Shown here piece by piece: positions 48,301 through 55,423 of a stretch of 64,000 nucleotides of DNA. A model generated the notes under the pieces. It was not told the DNA's origin. It searched no databases and worked only from the letters and a program-made list of their open reading frames with translations. Source of the DNA: UBA1737 sp045653225 (GTDB taxonomy: Bacteria; Bacillota_I; Bacilli_A; ML615J-28; CAG-313); assembly GCA_045653225.1 (NCBI GenBank), contig JAZOLP010000062.1, positions 1 to 64,000 on the forward strand, read 5' to 3'. A program made the translations under genes and the position numbers. The number at the start of each line of letters is the position of its first letter. The stretch's first letter is position 1.

Positions 48301-49233
48301 GTAATTTTTTACTGAGACTTTTGGAATTTTTTGTTTATGACGTAAGCTATAGCTAGTTATTTTTGAGTTAATTTCTTCTGAATTGGAAAAGAGTTCATCA
48401 ATAAATTCTTTCTCGAACGATTTACCTAAATTCTCATAAATTTCATCATTTGTTTGAAGATAAGAAAATTCATAAAAAGCATCAACTTCTCTTTCTCCCT
48501 CTCTTGAATTAAGATATGCTTTATGAACATATCTATCATCTTTTTTCATAAAGTGCGCATCTGTGCCAATTACTATTTTTATGCCATAGTACGCAGCGAT
48601 ATCTTTAAGTCTCTTGTTAACTATAACTTGCTCTTCAGAGCAACCAGGAGCAACTTCAATATAGAAATCATCGTGAAATAAATCTTTGCAAAATAATATG
48701 AATTTTTCAATTTCTTGCTTTGTTTCTAAAATAGTTCCTAAATCCGCGTGCGCGTTCTCGAGCTGGCATAGTCTTAAAACCAGAGTTGAGAGTTCTCCGC
48801 CGAGACACGCGGTGGTTCCTATTAAATTTCCTGGATTTTCTTTTATAATAGCTTCTAATTCTGATTTAAGAGTTGGAACTCTTTCATATCCTCTATCTGA
48901 ATATGCATTTAACCAAGAGTTAGAAGATAATTTTCTTAATTGAATGTATCCTTCTTTGTTTTTTGCGATTAAAATAAAATGATAATATTTTTGCCCTCTT
49001 TCTCTATCATCTGTTAAATAAATTTCATTGCCGAGTGCTACAGTAAAATCTGGATATTTTTCTGCGTGAAAGTTACATTTTGCATGAGCGCAAAGAGCCT
49101 CATGGTCTGTAATCGCGATGCCAGATAAACCAAGCTCAACAGCACGATCTATAATAGCTTCTGGGTTATTGATACAATCAAGTAATCGTAAATTTGATAA
49201 AGTTGTATGTATATGTGGATCAAATCTTCCCAC
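45373..49233 (-). CDS. dnaE: DNA polymerase III alpha subunit, DnaE-type, with PHP domain (1286 aa)
   Basis: C-family replicative polymerase. The N-terminal PHP domain keeps its metal ligands: DPHIHTTLSN, AITDHEALCAH, TVALGNEIYL and VIGTDAHFMKKDD, so it may be an active proofreading exonuclease. The palm has GPGRGSATGYLSNY and the catalytic ELPDIDIDLAPS; the helix-hairpin-helix follows near GDDLVQEIISNRPY. The C-terminal part may hold an OB fold. A GTG at 49233 is favoured as the start because GGAG is seven bases away; an ATG six codons earlier lacks a ribosome binding site. The phage thus encodes its own replicase. Confidence 0.92.
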   Translation of the reverse strand: MGRFDPHIHTTLSNLRLLDCINNPEAIIDRAVELGLSGIAITDHEALCAHAKCNFHAEKYPDFTVALGNEIYLTDDRERGQKYYHFILIAKNKEGYIQLRKLSSNSWLNAYSDRGYERVPTLKSELEAIIKENPGNLIGTTACLGGELSTLVLRLCQLENAHADLGTILETKQEIEKFILFCKDLFHDDFYIEVAPGCSEEQVIVNKRLKDIAAYYGIKIVIGTDAHFMKKDDRYVHKAYLNSREGEREVDAFYEFSYLQTNDEIYENLGKSFEKEFIDELFSNSEEINSKITSYSLRHKQKIPKVSVKNYPKSLSHFGVNNSVRDELDNNYPTIHSLLLSNEIQERYWANEVLNGLMNMGKFSDDRYLARVEEEASVIKFIGEQLEDCLFAYFNTLQHYINLFWECGSIVGPGRGSATGYLSNYCMGITQLDPMRWNLPEWRFLNRERAELPDIDIDLAPSARPLIFSKIREERGELGLVQVSTFKTETTKSAILTACRGYRSEEYPSGIDVDVAQYISSLIEQERGFIFSLKDTIYGNPEKDRKPNKTFIKEVSMYPGLLDIMLSIEGIICGRSSHASGVILYDDTLYETSAIMRTPSGDLVTQFDLHEAEACGDTKYDFLVTEVCDKIIQAMKMLQIYKEIPDNLSIREVYNQYLHPEKLDLSNQKIWDAIGNGEVLDIFQFCTGVGLAIAKKLKPQNILEMTAASAMMRLMSEKGKESQQDKFYRIQHEGLDVFEDEMRSAGVGDKMRTALHKYCDEYYGCVPMQEQMMQILMDPDIAGFTLGEANAARKIVAKKQMDKIPELKEQLFAHIPNTLEANYVWEAAIAPSLGYAFSINHSLPYSFVGVQDAFLATNWKPIYWNTACLIVNSGAVDPDKGDTTKYDKIAKAIGDIRTSGIKVSLADINKSDFGFIPDIENNEILFGLKAIANIGDDLVQEIISNRPYNDFDDFMSKVKTNKTQTISLIKAGAFDKFEDRKHLMARYVYKTSDLKSKLNLQNFPTLIKRDLVPKELNFEKSVYHFNKYLKAKCKKGENYIFDQAAEVFFMDNFDGVASIDGQLGIGVKAWDKKYQKVMDAARAWLSAEQKEILQSLNNQVFLEDWAKYAGKGNISKWEMESLSFYYHDHELIDLDDTKYGISSFFELNEEPDIDYTIRRKEALIPIYKIYKIAGTCIAKNKIKSTISLLTNDGVVNVKFGKEYFSLFDKQISERQADGKKKVMEKSWFTRGNMLLIQGIRRGDDFVAKKYTATGGHQLYRILDIDNKGDIVLQEERYKGEYEDEEA

Positions 49234-49266
49234 ATCATCACTCCTTTTCATTTTTCTTTTATAATA

Positions 49267-49620
49267 TCATATCTTTATATTTGAATCAATATTTTCATAA
49301 TAAGGTTCATAAATTGCTGCTTGTCCCTCTGGCGCGACAGTTATCATTTTATCCCATTGTCTTTCTATTGAATAATTATATAGCTGCCTATCAGTGGCTC
49401 TAATATCTCTACTATTTAAAATTTTACCATTAAGATAGTATCTACCTTCTTCTATTTTCTTTCCAATATCATTTGTGAAATAAAAATAGTAAGGTTCAAC
49501 ATTAAATTCATTCTTTAATTTTAAAGCAATTCTAATTGCTTCTTGCATTTTATTCTCGGGGTCATTTATATCCCAAAACTTTGGTACATAATCACTTATA
49601 TAATGAAAGAATACCTTCAT
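49267..49620 (-). CDS. Protein of unknown function (117 aa)
   Basis: Alpha/beta protein (MKVFFHYISDYVPKFWDIND, NEFNVEPYYFYFTNDIGKKI) with many Tyr and acidic residues; a short Rossmann-like profile is possible but not convincing. It overlaps the methylase gene by four bases (ATGA) and precedes the polymerase gene, so it is part of the replication operon. No family recognised. Confidence 0.6.
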   Translation of the reverse strand: MKVFFHYISDYVPKFWDINDPENKMQEAIRIALKLKNEFNVEPYYFYFTNDIGKKIEEGRYYLNGKILNSRDIRATDRQLYNYSIERQWDKMITVAPEGQAAIYEPYYENIDSNIKI

Positions 49621-50267
49621 TGTTTATCGCTCCTTCTTAGCCAATTTAAATAAGTTCCTCCGTAAGTTTGATTGCGATTCCAATAAAACCACGCATACGC
49701 TTGAGCAGAAGAACCTGTAATTGAAGTGTCTCCATTCTTGTAACATTGAATTCTATCTACATACTGAAATATTTTATCAGGCGGATTGTCCTTAAAGATA
49801 TTTTCATAACGACTTTCACTTTCTACAAATTGAGTGCGGCCAAGCATTAAAACTTCAGGAGCAATCTCAAGTGCACGAATTACAAAAGGTTCAATAGTTG
49901 CGTATGGAGGATTCATAATAATTAAATCTGCTTTCTCTATTGGATAGTCATCAGATAGAAAATCACATTGTTCTCCATATATTAATTCAATTCCTGATTT
50001 AGAATAACCTCTATCTTTAATGTCTGTACCTATTAATTTAAGAGGGGTTTGCGGCCAGATGGTGTTTTCATATGCGATAATACCCTCCATCATATGTCCG
50101 CCACCAACACAAGGTTCAAGCACAATTTTATCTTCAAGATTAATGTTAGCTGCTAACATCGCATTGATTACTTCATTTGTTGGGGTGCTATAATAATCTA
50201 ATGCTTCTCTTTCTTTGTTATTTTTTTTATATTTATTATATAAACCTTTATTTGTATATTGTCCCAT
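49617..50267 (-). CDS. N6-adenine DNA methyltransferase, putative (216 aa)
   Basis: Class I SAM-dependent methyltransferase: the SAM-binding motif is LEPCVGGGHMMEGII (residues about 49-63), and LIIMNPPYATIEPFV is the NPPY catalytic motif of adenine-N6 methylases. It lacks a clear target recognition domain and no restriction endonuclease partner is adjacent, so it is an orphan enzyme, possibly protecting phage DNA from host restriction. It overlaps the zinc-protein gene upstream and the unknown gene downstream. Confidence 0.85.
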   Translation of the reverse strand: MGQYTNKGLYNKYKKNNKEREALDYYSTPTNEVINAMLAANINLEDKIVLEPCVGGGHMMEGIIAYENTIWPQTPLKLIGTDIKDRGYSKSGIELIYGEQCDFLSDDYPIEKADLIIMNPPYATIEPFVIRALEIAPEVLMLGRTQFVESESRYENIFKDNPPDKIFQYVDRIQCYKNGDTSITGSSAQAYAWFYWNRNQTYGGTYLNWLRRSDKQ

Positions 50268-50451
50268 TATTCATATCCTTTCTATTTAATGAGCATATTT
50301 GTTTATCATTATCCCAAAATCCGCATTCTTCTTTATAACAAGGTAAAAAGTGAGTTATTTTAATATGGTCTTCAAAATAATTTCCTTTTTCAATTCTTGT
50401 TTCTTCTTTTGAGCGGTAAGGGCATCTTAAAATAATTTGTTTTTCTTTCAT
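50248..50451 (-). CDS. Small Cys-rich protein, possible zinc ribbon (67 aa)
   Basis: Contains RCPYRSKEETRI, LPCYKEECGFW and QICSLNR: four Cys in a C-x(n)-C-x4-C-x(n)-C arrangement that could bind zinc. The first four bases of its start region follow the helicase stop closely, and its end overlaps the methylase start by 20 bases. A small zinc protein between helicase and methylase, unknown role. Confidence 0.6.
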   Translation of the reverse strand: MKEKQIILRCPYRSKEETRIEKGNYFEDHIKITHFLPCYKEECGFWDNDKQICSLNRKDMNNGTIYK

Positions 50452-50455
50452 TTTA

Positions 50456-51637
50456 TTATTTCCTCACTAATATTAATTGTTTACTTGCTCTCGTTACGCA
50501 AGTATATAACCATCTAGCGTGTTCTATTGGAACGACAGGGAAGTTTTCTTCTATTACCAAAACCTTTTCAAATTCTGAACCTTGCGCTTTGTGTCCTGTA
50601 ATTGCGTAAGCATAGTCCATATCTAAAATGTCGGGGCCTCTATAGTATTTTGAACCTAATCTACCAAGTTTTGCTTTTTGAATTTGAGATAATGTGGGAG
50701 TTCCTGTTGTAAGTGTTTGTTTATCTAAAGTAAGACCAGCGAAAGATTCTCCACTATCAGTTATAAAATGACCTTTAATGGTATGAACAGGTCTTTGATG
50801 GATAAATCGTGGAACCCATACCAAACCACTCTCACAATGGTCAATAGTTAATATCGTTCCATTGGTTAATGGTGTTCCTTCACTACCAGTTATCTCCCAA
50901 TTGTTGTGTAAACAAATTAATTTGTCTCCTTCTTGCGGATCTCCTGTTTTTCCAAGTATTTTTCGCATTTCTTGATTAATACTTGTACGAGTTTTATTCG
51001 TCGCGCAAAGTATCTGATCTGCCCAAGTGTACATACCAGTAACAAGATCTTTACTATCAATAACTTGTATATCTTTTCCTTTATAAGTATTAATAGGATT
51101 ACCTTGTCTAATATCAAAACTCAATCTAATGATTTCATTGTCCGCAGCCTGACGCATAATTTCATCAAGAAAAATGTGCGGATTGTCCAGCACATGATTA
51201 TCTTCATCTGGATTAATAGTAGGTAACTGAAATGGGTCTCCGCACGCCAAAACATGAATTCCATGAGTTAGGAGTAAATCCCACATTTCTTTTGGTAACA
51301 TTGACACTTCGTCAACAACAATAATTTTATACTCTCCACTAAGGCTTTTTGGAGTAAAAATAAAATGATCTCCAATTAATTCTGCTTTATATAGTAATTT
51401 ATGAGCGGTAATCGCGTTTGGGCAATTTTTACTTTTTAATACATTTGCTGCTTTGCCGGTATATGCGCAGTAGCAAACATCTATATCAGGATTCACTCCA
51501 AGCGCGTCTATAATAAATTGAATTAGCGTACTTTTCCCGACTCCCGCATAACCCGCGATACACGTGTAAACTTCTCCCGCGTGGAATCTTTCAAGAGCTA
51601 TTTTCAATCCTTCTTTTTGCTTTTGCGTTAATTCCAT
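50456..51637 (-). CDS. RecD/Dda-like superfamily 1 DNA helicase (393 aa)
   Basis: SF1B helicase with the P-loop AGYAGVGKSTLIQFI (motif I, about residue 28), CYCAYTGKAANVLKSK (motif Ia), IIVVDEVSMLPKEMWDLL (motif II/Walker B), ACGDPFQLPTI (motif III), and the UvrD_C_2 end AYAITGHKAQGSEFEKVLVI (motif V) and LYTCVTRASKQLILV (motif VI). All motifs are intact. It is shorter than bacterial RecD2 and close to phage Dda-type helicases, which remodel replication forks and displace bound proteins. A terminator-like hairpin and AAAGGAAAT site precede it. Confidence 0.92.
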   Translation of the reverse strand: MELTQKQKEGLKIALERFHAGEVYTCIAGYAGVGKSTLIQFIIDALGVNPDIDVCYCAYTGKAANVLKSKNCPNAITAHKLLYKAELIGDHFIFTPKSLSGEYKIIVVDEVSMLPKEMWDLLLTHGIHVLACGDPFQLPTINPDEDNHVLDNPHIFLDEIMRQAADNEIIRLSFDIRQGNPINTYKGKDIQVIDSKDLVTGMYTWADQILCATNKTRTSINQEMRKILGKTGDPQEGDKLICLHNNWEITGSEGTPLTNGTILTIDHCESGLVWVPRFIHQRPVHTIKGHFITDSGESFAGLTLDKQTLTTGTPTLSQIQKAKLGRLGSKYYRGPDILDMDYAYAITGHKAQGSEFEKVLVIEENFPVVPIEHARWLYTCVTRASKQLILVRK

Positions 51638-51655
51638 AATTAATTTCCTTTCTTT

Positions 51656-51702
51656 AAAAAAAAATAAGAGGTATAACAGAATACTACTTCTATTATACCT
51701 CT
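51656..51702 (-). terminator. Intrinsic terminator between the lysin and the helicase gene
   Basis: On the minus strand AGAGGTATAA (51702-51693) pairs with TTATACCTCT (51676-51667) around a 16-base partly paired loop, followed by a T-run (51664-51656). It lies after the lysin stop (51739) and before the helicase. A promoter-like sequence is directly upstream (51703-51731). Confidence 0.82.
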
Positions 51703-51731
51703 ATAATACTATAATTTAATTATAAAATCAA
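51703..51731 (-). promoter_or_regulatory. Promoter-like TTGATT-17-TATTAT, immediately followed by a terminator
   Basis: Minus strand: TTGATT at 51731-51726, 17-base spacer, TATTAT at 51708-51703. Transcription from here would at once enter the terminator hairpin at 51702-51667, producing a roughly 40-base RNA unless it reads through. It may be an attenuated promoter or an AT-rich coincidence. Confidence 0.4.
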
Positions 51732-51738
51732 CTTACTC

Positions 51739-52386
51739 TTACTGTTTGTAAGGATTTTCCATCCAAAATAAAGAGTCTAACTGTTTTGGTCCGTAGAAAT
51801 CTGCACGGAAATAATTGTGTTTACCATCTCCAGTAAAGTAATAATAATTGGGAGGTAATACACGACCAACAGCAGTTTCACCCATTTTTTCTAAATAATA
51901 ACGAGTTAACACATCTTCTGCGAGCCAAGCATAAACAGTTTTATTATGGTATGCAGCATTTGTATGATATAGTGCGAATTGATTTGAATAGCATATTCCT
52001 GAAATAGAACCATCGCCTCGGTCTACTCTATTCAGTACACACCAAGCTACCATAGCAACTTCTCTTGTGTCTAATCCGCGAGCTTCAATATACATTACCG
52101 CGGCAAGTGCATCTATATCTTTTTGAGTTATTTTACTTTTTGCTACATCCTTTTTGGTTTCATACCAACCAACGGACATTTGCGCTTCTTTCATGTGACT
52201 AGGGAACATTTCTGCTCTACCGTCTGCAGCATATAACTGGACGAAAGTTATAGGCGCTTCCGCAGCTGATACGGTATAAATTCCAGTCTCTTTTATTTCA
52301 GTTTCTGTAAAACTTCCACGTACTACAAACCCACTAATAACTAAAACAACAATAATTAATATTGCTACTAATAAGTGTTTTTTCAA
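51739..52386 (-). CDS. SleB-type cell wall hydrolase with signal anchor, putative endolysin (215 aa)
   Basis: The C-terminal 120 residues match the cell wall hydrolase SleB / Hydrolase_2 family: AAVMYIEARGLDTREVAMVA (catalytic Glu region), WCVLNRVDRGDGSI, and PNYYYFTGDGKHNYFRADF. An N-terminal signal or anchor helix (LVAILIIVVLVISGFVV) would export it. A TTG at 52386 is favoured: AAAGGA is nine bases upstream, while the ATG at 52395 lies too close to that site. It sits inside the replication cluster, separate from the holin-like genes near 33 kb. It could be the endolysin or a wall-remodelling enzyme. Confidence 0.78.
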   Translation of the reverse strand: MKKHLLVAILIIVVLVISGFVVRGSFTETEIKETGIYTVSAAEAPITFVQLYAADGRAEMFPSHMKEAQMSVGWYETKKDVAKSKITQKDIDALAAVMYIEARGLDTREVAMVAWCVLNRVDRGDGSISGICYSNQFALYHTNAAYHNKTVYAWLAEDVLTRYYLEKMGETAVGRVLPPNYYYFTGDGKHNYFRADFYGPKQLDSLFWMENPYKQ

Positions 52387-52438
52387 AATAATCATTCCTT
52401 TCTATTTTTTGGTTTAAAAAATAGTCAGGCTGTGTTAT

Positions 52439-54175
52439 TTAAAAATAGTAATTTTGTCTATTTATAATTTCATAATCTTCAATTCTTATTTGTGGATATT
52501 CATTACCTTTCCACTTGTTGATTTGGCAAGAGCCAACAACATTAATAGTTACACAACCTAAATCTGAAAATAAACTTTCATATTCTTGTTCAGATGATTT
52601 AAACCTAATTAAACTTATTCCATTGTTCAACGTGATTTTGAGAGTAGGGTTGCGGTCTCTTGATAGTAAAGACAAATTATCTTTTGTAATTTGTAAATTT
52701 TCTATAGCAATCAACGGCTCATCTACCTCTTGTCCCCAGATTGTTTCATATTTTCCTATTTCTAAAATAGAGTTAGGATTTAAAGTCTCATAGTCAAATA
52801 TGAAATCAACCTTGTAGCAAGGAGAAAAGTCATAATTTACAAGTTTATCATTTGAATAAGCAATAAAATTATTCAAATCAGTTTTTGGTATAGATGTACC
52901 AAAAGCATTGGCATGTCCTGTCGCGTATTCCGCATTGGGATAGCTTCCAACAAACTCGCGGAAATCAGCTAACTCAGAATTATTAACTCCTCGAGCGGAA
53001 CCCGCGTAACAACCATCTTCATTTTCTTTTAGTATTAGAGTTGGCTTTTGATATTTTGCAGCCATCTTGTTAGCCATTAAACCTAATATATTCTTTTCAG
53101 CTTTCTCTTCGTCTTTTGGAAAGGTAACTAAAAGAACTTGGTTGTCAAGTAAATTACAATCTTTTATTTTCTGTTCGATTATGTTTAAGCAAGCATCTGT
53201 AGCTTTTGTCTGTCTATTCTTGACATTGGTACAGTTTCTGCAAGCTTGTTCTGCTCTTGTTTCTTTTTGACCTGCGCAACCTCTTTTTGTCGAGGGAATT
53301 TCTTCGTATGCCAGATATTCAATCATTGACTCGAACAGTGTCAGCTTTTCTTGTATTGTGCCAGACCTAACGGTGGCATTAATATAAGGTGCGATATAGA
53401 ATGCTATGCCAATAGGCGTAATCACATCACCCAATGAATAGGCATTCTTTTTACTTAATGTGTAAATGAAAGGATTTTTAATATTTGTTAATCCCTTTTG
53501 GACTAAATGTTTAGTCTCATAATCGCGTAAGCTTGACATATCTGCAATCATCCCACATGCAACTAAATCTAAATAGTCGTCTGCATACGCGGTGTTTGCT
53601 ACAGAATCAAGATATTGGCAAAATTTATAAACTACACCAACCCCAGATAAAGATTTAGTGGGATAATCACATAGTTGATTGTTTATAACGCACGCATATT
53701 CTGATTCACGGTCCGCGTGGTGATGATCCAGTATCAACACATCTATTCCTCGTTCAGCTAATTCTGCGTGTATCTCGTATTCATTGCTACTTGCATCTGG
53801 GGCAATGACCAAACCAATATCGTCTGGAACTGATGCCGAACTTAAAATTCCGTGTTGTTTTCCTTCGTGAAGTCTATAACTTAAACGACTTTTTACAAAT
53901 GAAGGAAATAATCTATGTAAAAAATTAATTAAAGTTGCGGCAGAGGTATAACCATCCGCGTCGCAGTCAACGATAACTAATATTTTACTACCATTATTAA
54001 TGTGTCTTACTAACATTTGTGCGCCTTTTTGAATATTGTTTAACAGAAGCGGGTCGCGCACATCATCTTCTGTTGTATTTAAGTAGTGAGTACAATCTTC
54101 AATGCCTCTATTGTTTAAAATTTGTTGCATTGTTGATTTTGTTTTACTCACTGGATTTATTAATTGATATCTCAT
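52439..54175 (-). CDS. recJ: RecJ-like single-strand DNA exonuclease (578 aa)
   Basis: DHH-family phosphoesterase: VIVDCDADGYTSAATLINFL is the DHH motif I, IDVLILDHHHADRESEYACV the DHH motif proper, and GVGVVYKFCQYLDS plus LVACGMIADM complete the metal site. The DHHA1 domain is represented by YQKPTLILKENEDGCYAGSA. A Cys-rich insert (RGCAGQKETRAEQACRNC) interrupts the linker and may bind zinc. Residues after about 440 form an OB-like domain. It degrades 5' ssDNA in recombination and repair. The start overlaps the primase stop by four bases. Confidence 0.88.
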   Translation of the reverse strand: MRYQLINPVSKTKSTMQQILNNRGIEDCTHYLNTTEDDVRDPLLLNNIQKGAQMLVRHINNGSKILVIVDCDADGYTSAATLINFLHRLFPSFVKSRLSYRLHEGKQHGILSSASVPDDIGLVIAPDASSNEYEIHAELAERGIDVLILDHHHADRESEYACVINNQLCDYPTKSLSGVGVVYKFCQYLDSVANTAYADDYLDLVACGMIADMSSLRDYETKHLVQKGLTNIKNPFIYTLSKKNAYSLGDVITPIGIAFYIAPYINATVRSGTIQEKLTLFESMIEYLAYEEIPSTKRGCAGQKETRAEQACRNCTNVKNRQTKATDACLNIIEQKIKDCNLLDNQVLLVTFPKDEEKAEKNILGLMANKMAAKYQKPTLILKENEDGCYAGSARGVNNSELADFREFVGSYPNAEYATGHANAFGTSIPKTDLNNFIAYSNDKLVNYDFSPCYKVDFIFDYETLNPNSILEIGKYETIWGQEVDEPLIAIENLQITKDNLSLLSRDRNPTLKITLNNGISLIRFKSSEQEYESLFSDLGCVTINVVGSCQINKWKGNEYPQIRIEDYEIINRQNYYF

Positions 54176-55269
54176 TCTAAAACAATTCTCTCCTTAAATA
54201 ATTTGTAAAATTTATCTTTTCCTTCATCTAAAGGACAAGCTTTATAAGAAGTAATCATATCTTTATCAAAAATAAAAGAGAGATTAACATAATTTTTAAA
54301 GTTATTATTTATCTTTAGAATGTTGTCTTTTAAATGATTATATTCTTTATCCCCTACTTCTTGAAATTGTCTATCAAAAGCTATGATAATTTCTTCAGCT
54401 CCGCAAGACATTAATAAGGCAATTTGATATTCAGAAACTGAACTGCCGCAAATCGCAACAGATATATCATTTTCTTTTCCAAAATAAGTAGAATATAATA
54501 AAGTACCTTTTTCTCCCTCAACAATAATTGCTTTTTTTAATCTTTTAATATTATCTTTTGAATTGTTTAAATTATAAAGATTATATCTTAAAGGGTGATT
54601 ATATAAGATACCATTGATATAAAGAGGTCTATATTTACCAAACATTTCTGCGTCAGCTTGTACTAAAGCTCTTCCTCTTATACCAATCAATCTACCATTG
54701 ATATCATAGTGCGGAATTGTAATTTGACTATCTCCCGCATAAAAACCTATATCGTGTTCTTGCATTACTTCACGAGAAATTCCATCTCTTTCCCAAGGTT
54801 CAATAATAGGGTGAGTAAAATGATTTAAAATGTCTTTATTATATTCGGGTAAAGTGATAAATGTATTATTCGTTTCTGCCCGAATACTGTCAAAATGTTT
54901 CAACATTTCCCAATCATCAATTTCATATTTTTCTTCTTTTGAATAGCTACCTGTTAAATTAAATTTATATACTAAATAAAAAACAGCTTTCATTAAAGTT
55001 AAATCTTTATTTTCTTGAATCTTTTTTGCTTTTATAATTAATTCAAATATATCAAAGGTTTCTCCGCACCCTGTAAAACAATTAAATAAATGTGAATTTT
55101 CATAGTAATACAATTTGCGAGAGCCTTCATGAGCATAATTATGACAAATTGTTCTTGAAATAATACCAAAAGAAGAATAAGTTGGCTCACCACCTAATTC
55201 TGTAAGCACATCAAAGACTTGTTCTAAAGTTAATTCACTTTTAATCGCATCTTTGTCATACTGTATCAT
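54172..55269 (-). CDS. dnaG: DnaG-type DNA primase (365 aa)
   Basis: Synthesises RNA primers. The N-terminal CHC2-type zinc finger is visible (TICHNYAHEGSRKLYYYENS, then CFTGCGETFDIFEL). A primase core follows (GIRGRALVQADAEMFGKYRP), then the TOPRIM domain with AIIVEGEKGTLLYST (catalytic Glu) and EEIIIAFDRQF (DxD-like). It is shorter than bacterial DnaG (about 600), lacking a helicase-binding domain of normal size. The gene overlaps the 50-aa gene upstream (ATGA) and recJ downstream. Confidence 0.88.
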   Translation of the reverse strand: MIQYDKDAIKSELTLEQVFDVLTELGGEPTYSSFGIISRTICHNYAHEGSRKLYYYENSHLFNCFTGCGETFDIFELIIKAKKIQENKDLTLMKAVFYLVYKFNLTGSYSKEEKYEIDDWEMLKHFDSIRAETNNTFITLPEYNKDILNHFTHPIIEPWERDGISREVMQEHDIGFYAGDSQITIPHYDINGRLIGIRGRALVQADAEMFGKYRPLYINGILYNHPLRYNLYNLNNSKDNIKRLKKAIIVEGEKGTLLYSTYFGKENDISVAICGSSVSEYQIALLMSCGAEEIIIAFDRQFQEVGDKEYNHLKDNILKINNNFKNYVNLSFIFDKDMITSYKACPLDEGKDKFYKLFKERIVLE

Positions 55270-55418
55270 TCTTTTATGGTGATTCTTTCAATAGTACCTT
55301 TTATACCAAATTGTTCATTTACAATTTTACAAACATATTTATAAGGATTCATTTTTAATTCATTCCCTTTTCTTTCTTTTACCAAATTATTAAACATTGT
55401 TCTTGTCATCTGATACAT
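55266..55418 (-). CDS. Small basic protein between helicase and primase (50 aa)
   Basis: Found by reading the gap between dnaB and dnaG: ATG 55418 to TGA 55266 encodes 50 residues (MYQMTRTMFNNLVKERKGNE and ending IKGTIERITIKE). GGAAGG lies nine bases upstream and the stop overlaps the primase ATG (ATGA). The strong context supports a real gene; function unknown, perhaps a replisome accessory peptide. Confidence 0.68.
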   Translation of the reverse strand: MYQMTRTMFNNLVKERKGNELKMNPYKYVCKIVNEQFGIKGTIERITIKE

Positions 55419-55423
55419 ATTCG

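Noticed and set aside
52402..52424. AT hairpin before the lysin gene as a terminator
   Set aside because: The stem CTATTTTTT/AAAAAATAG is all A-T and lacks a proper U-run after it; it may be chance in AT-rich DNA.
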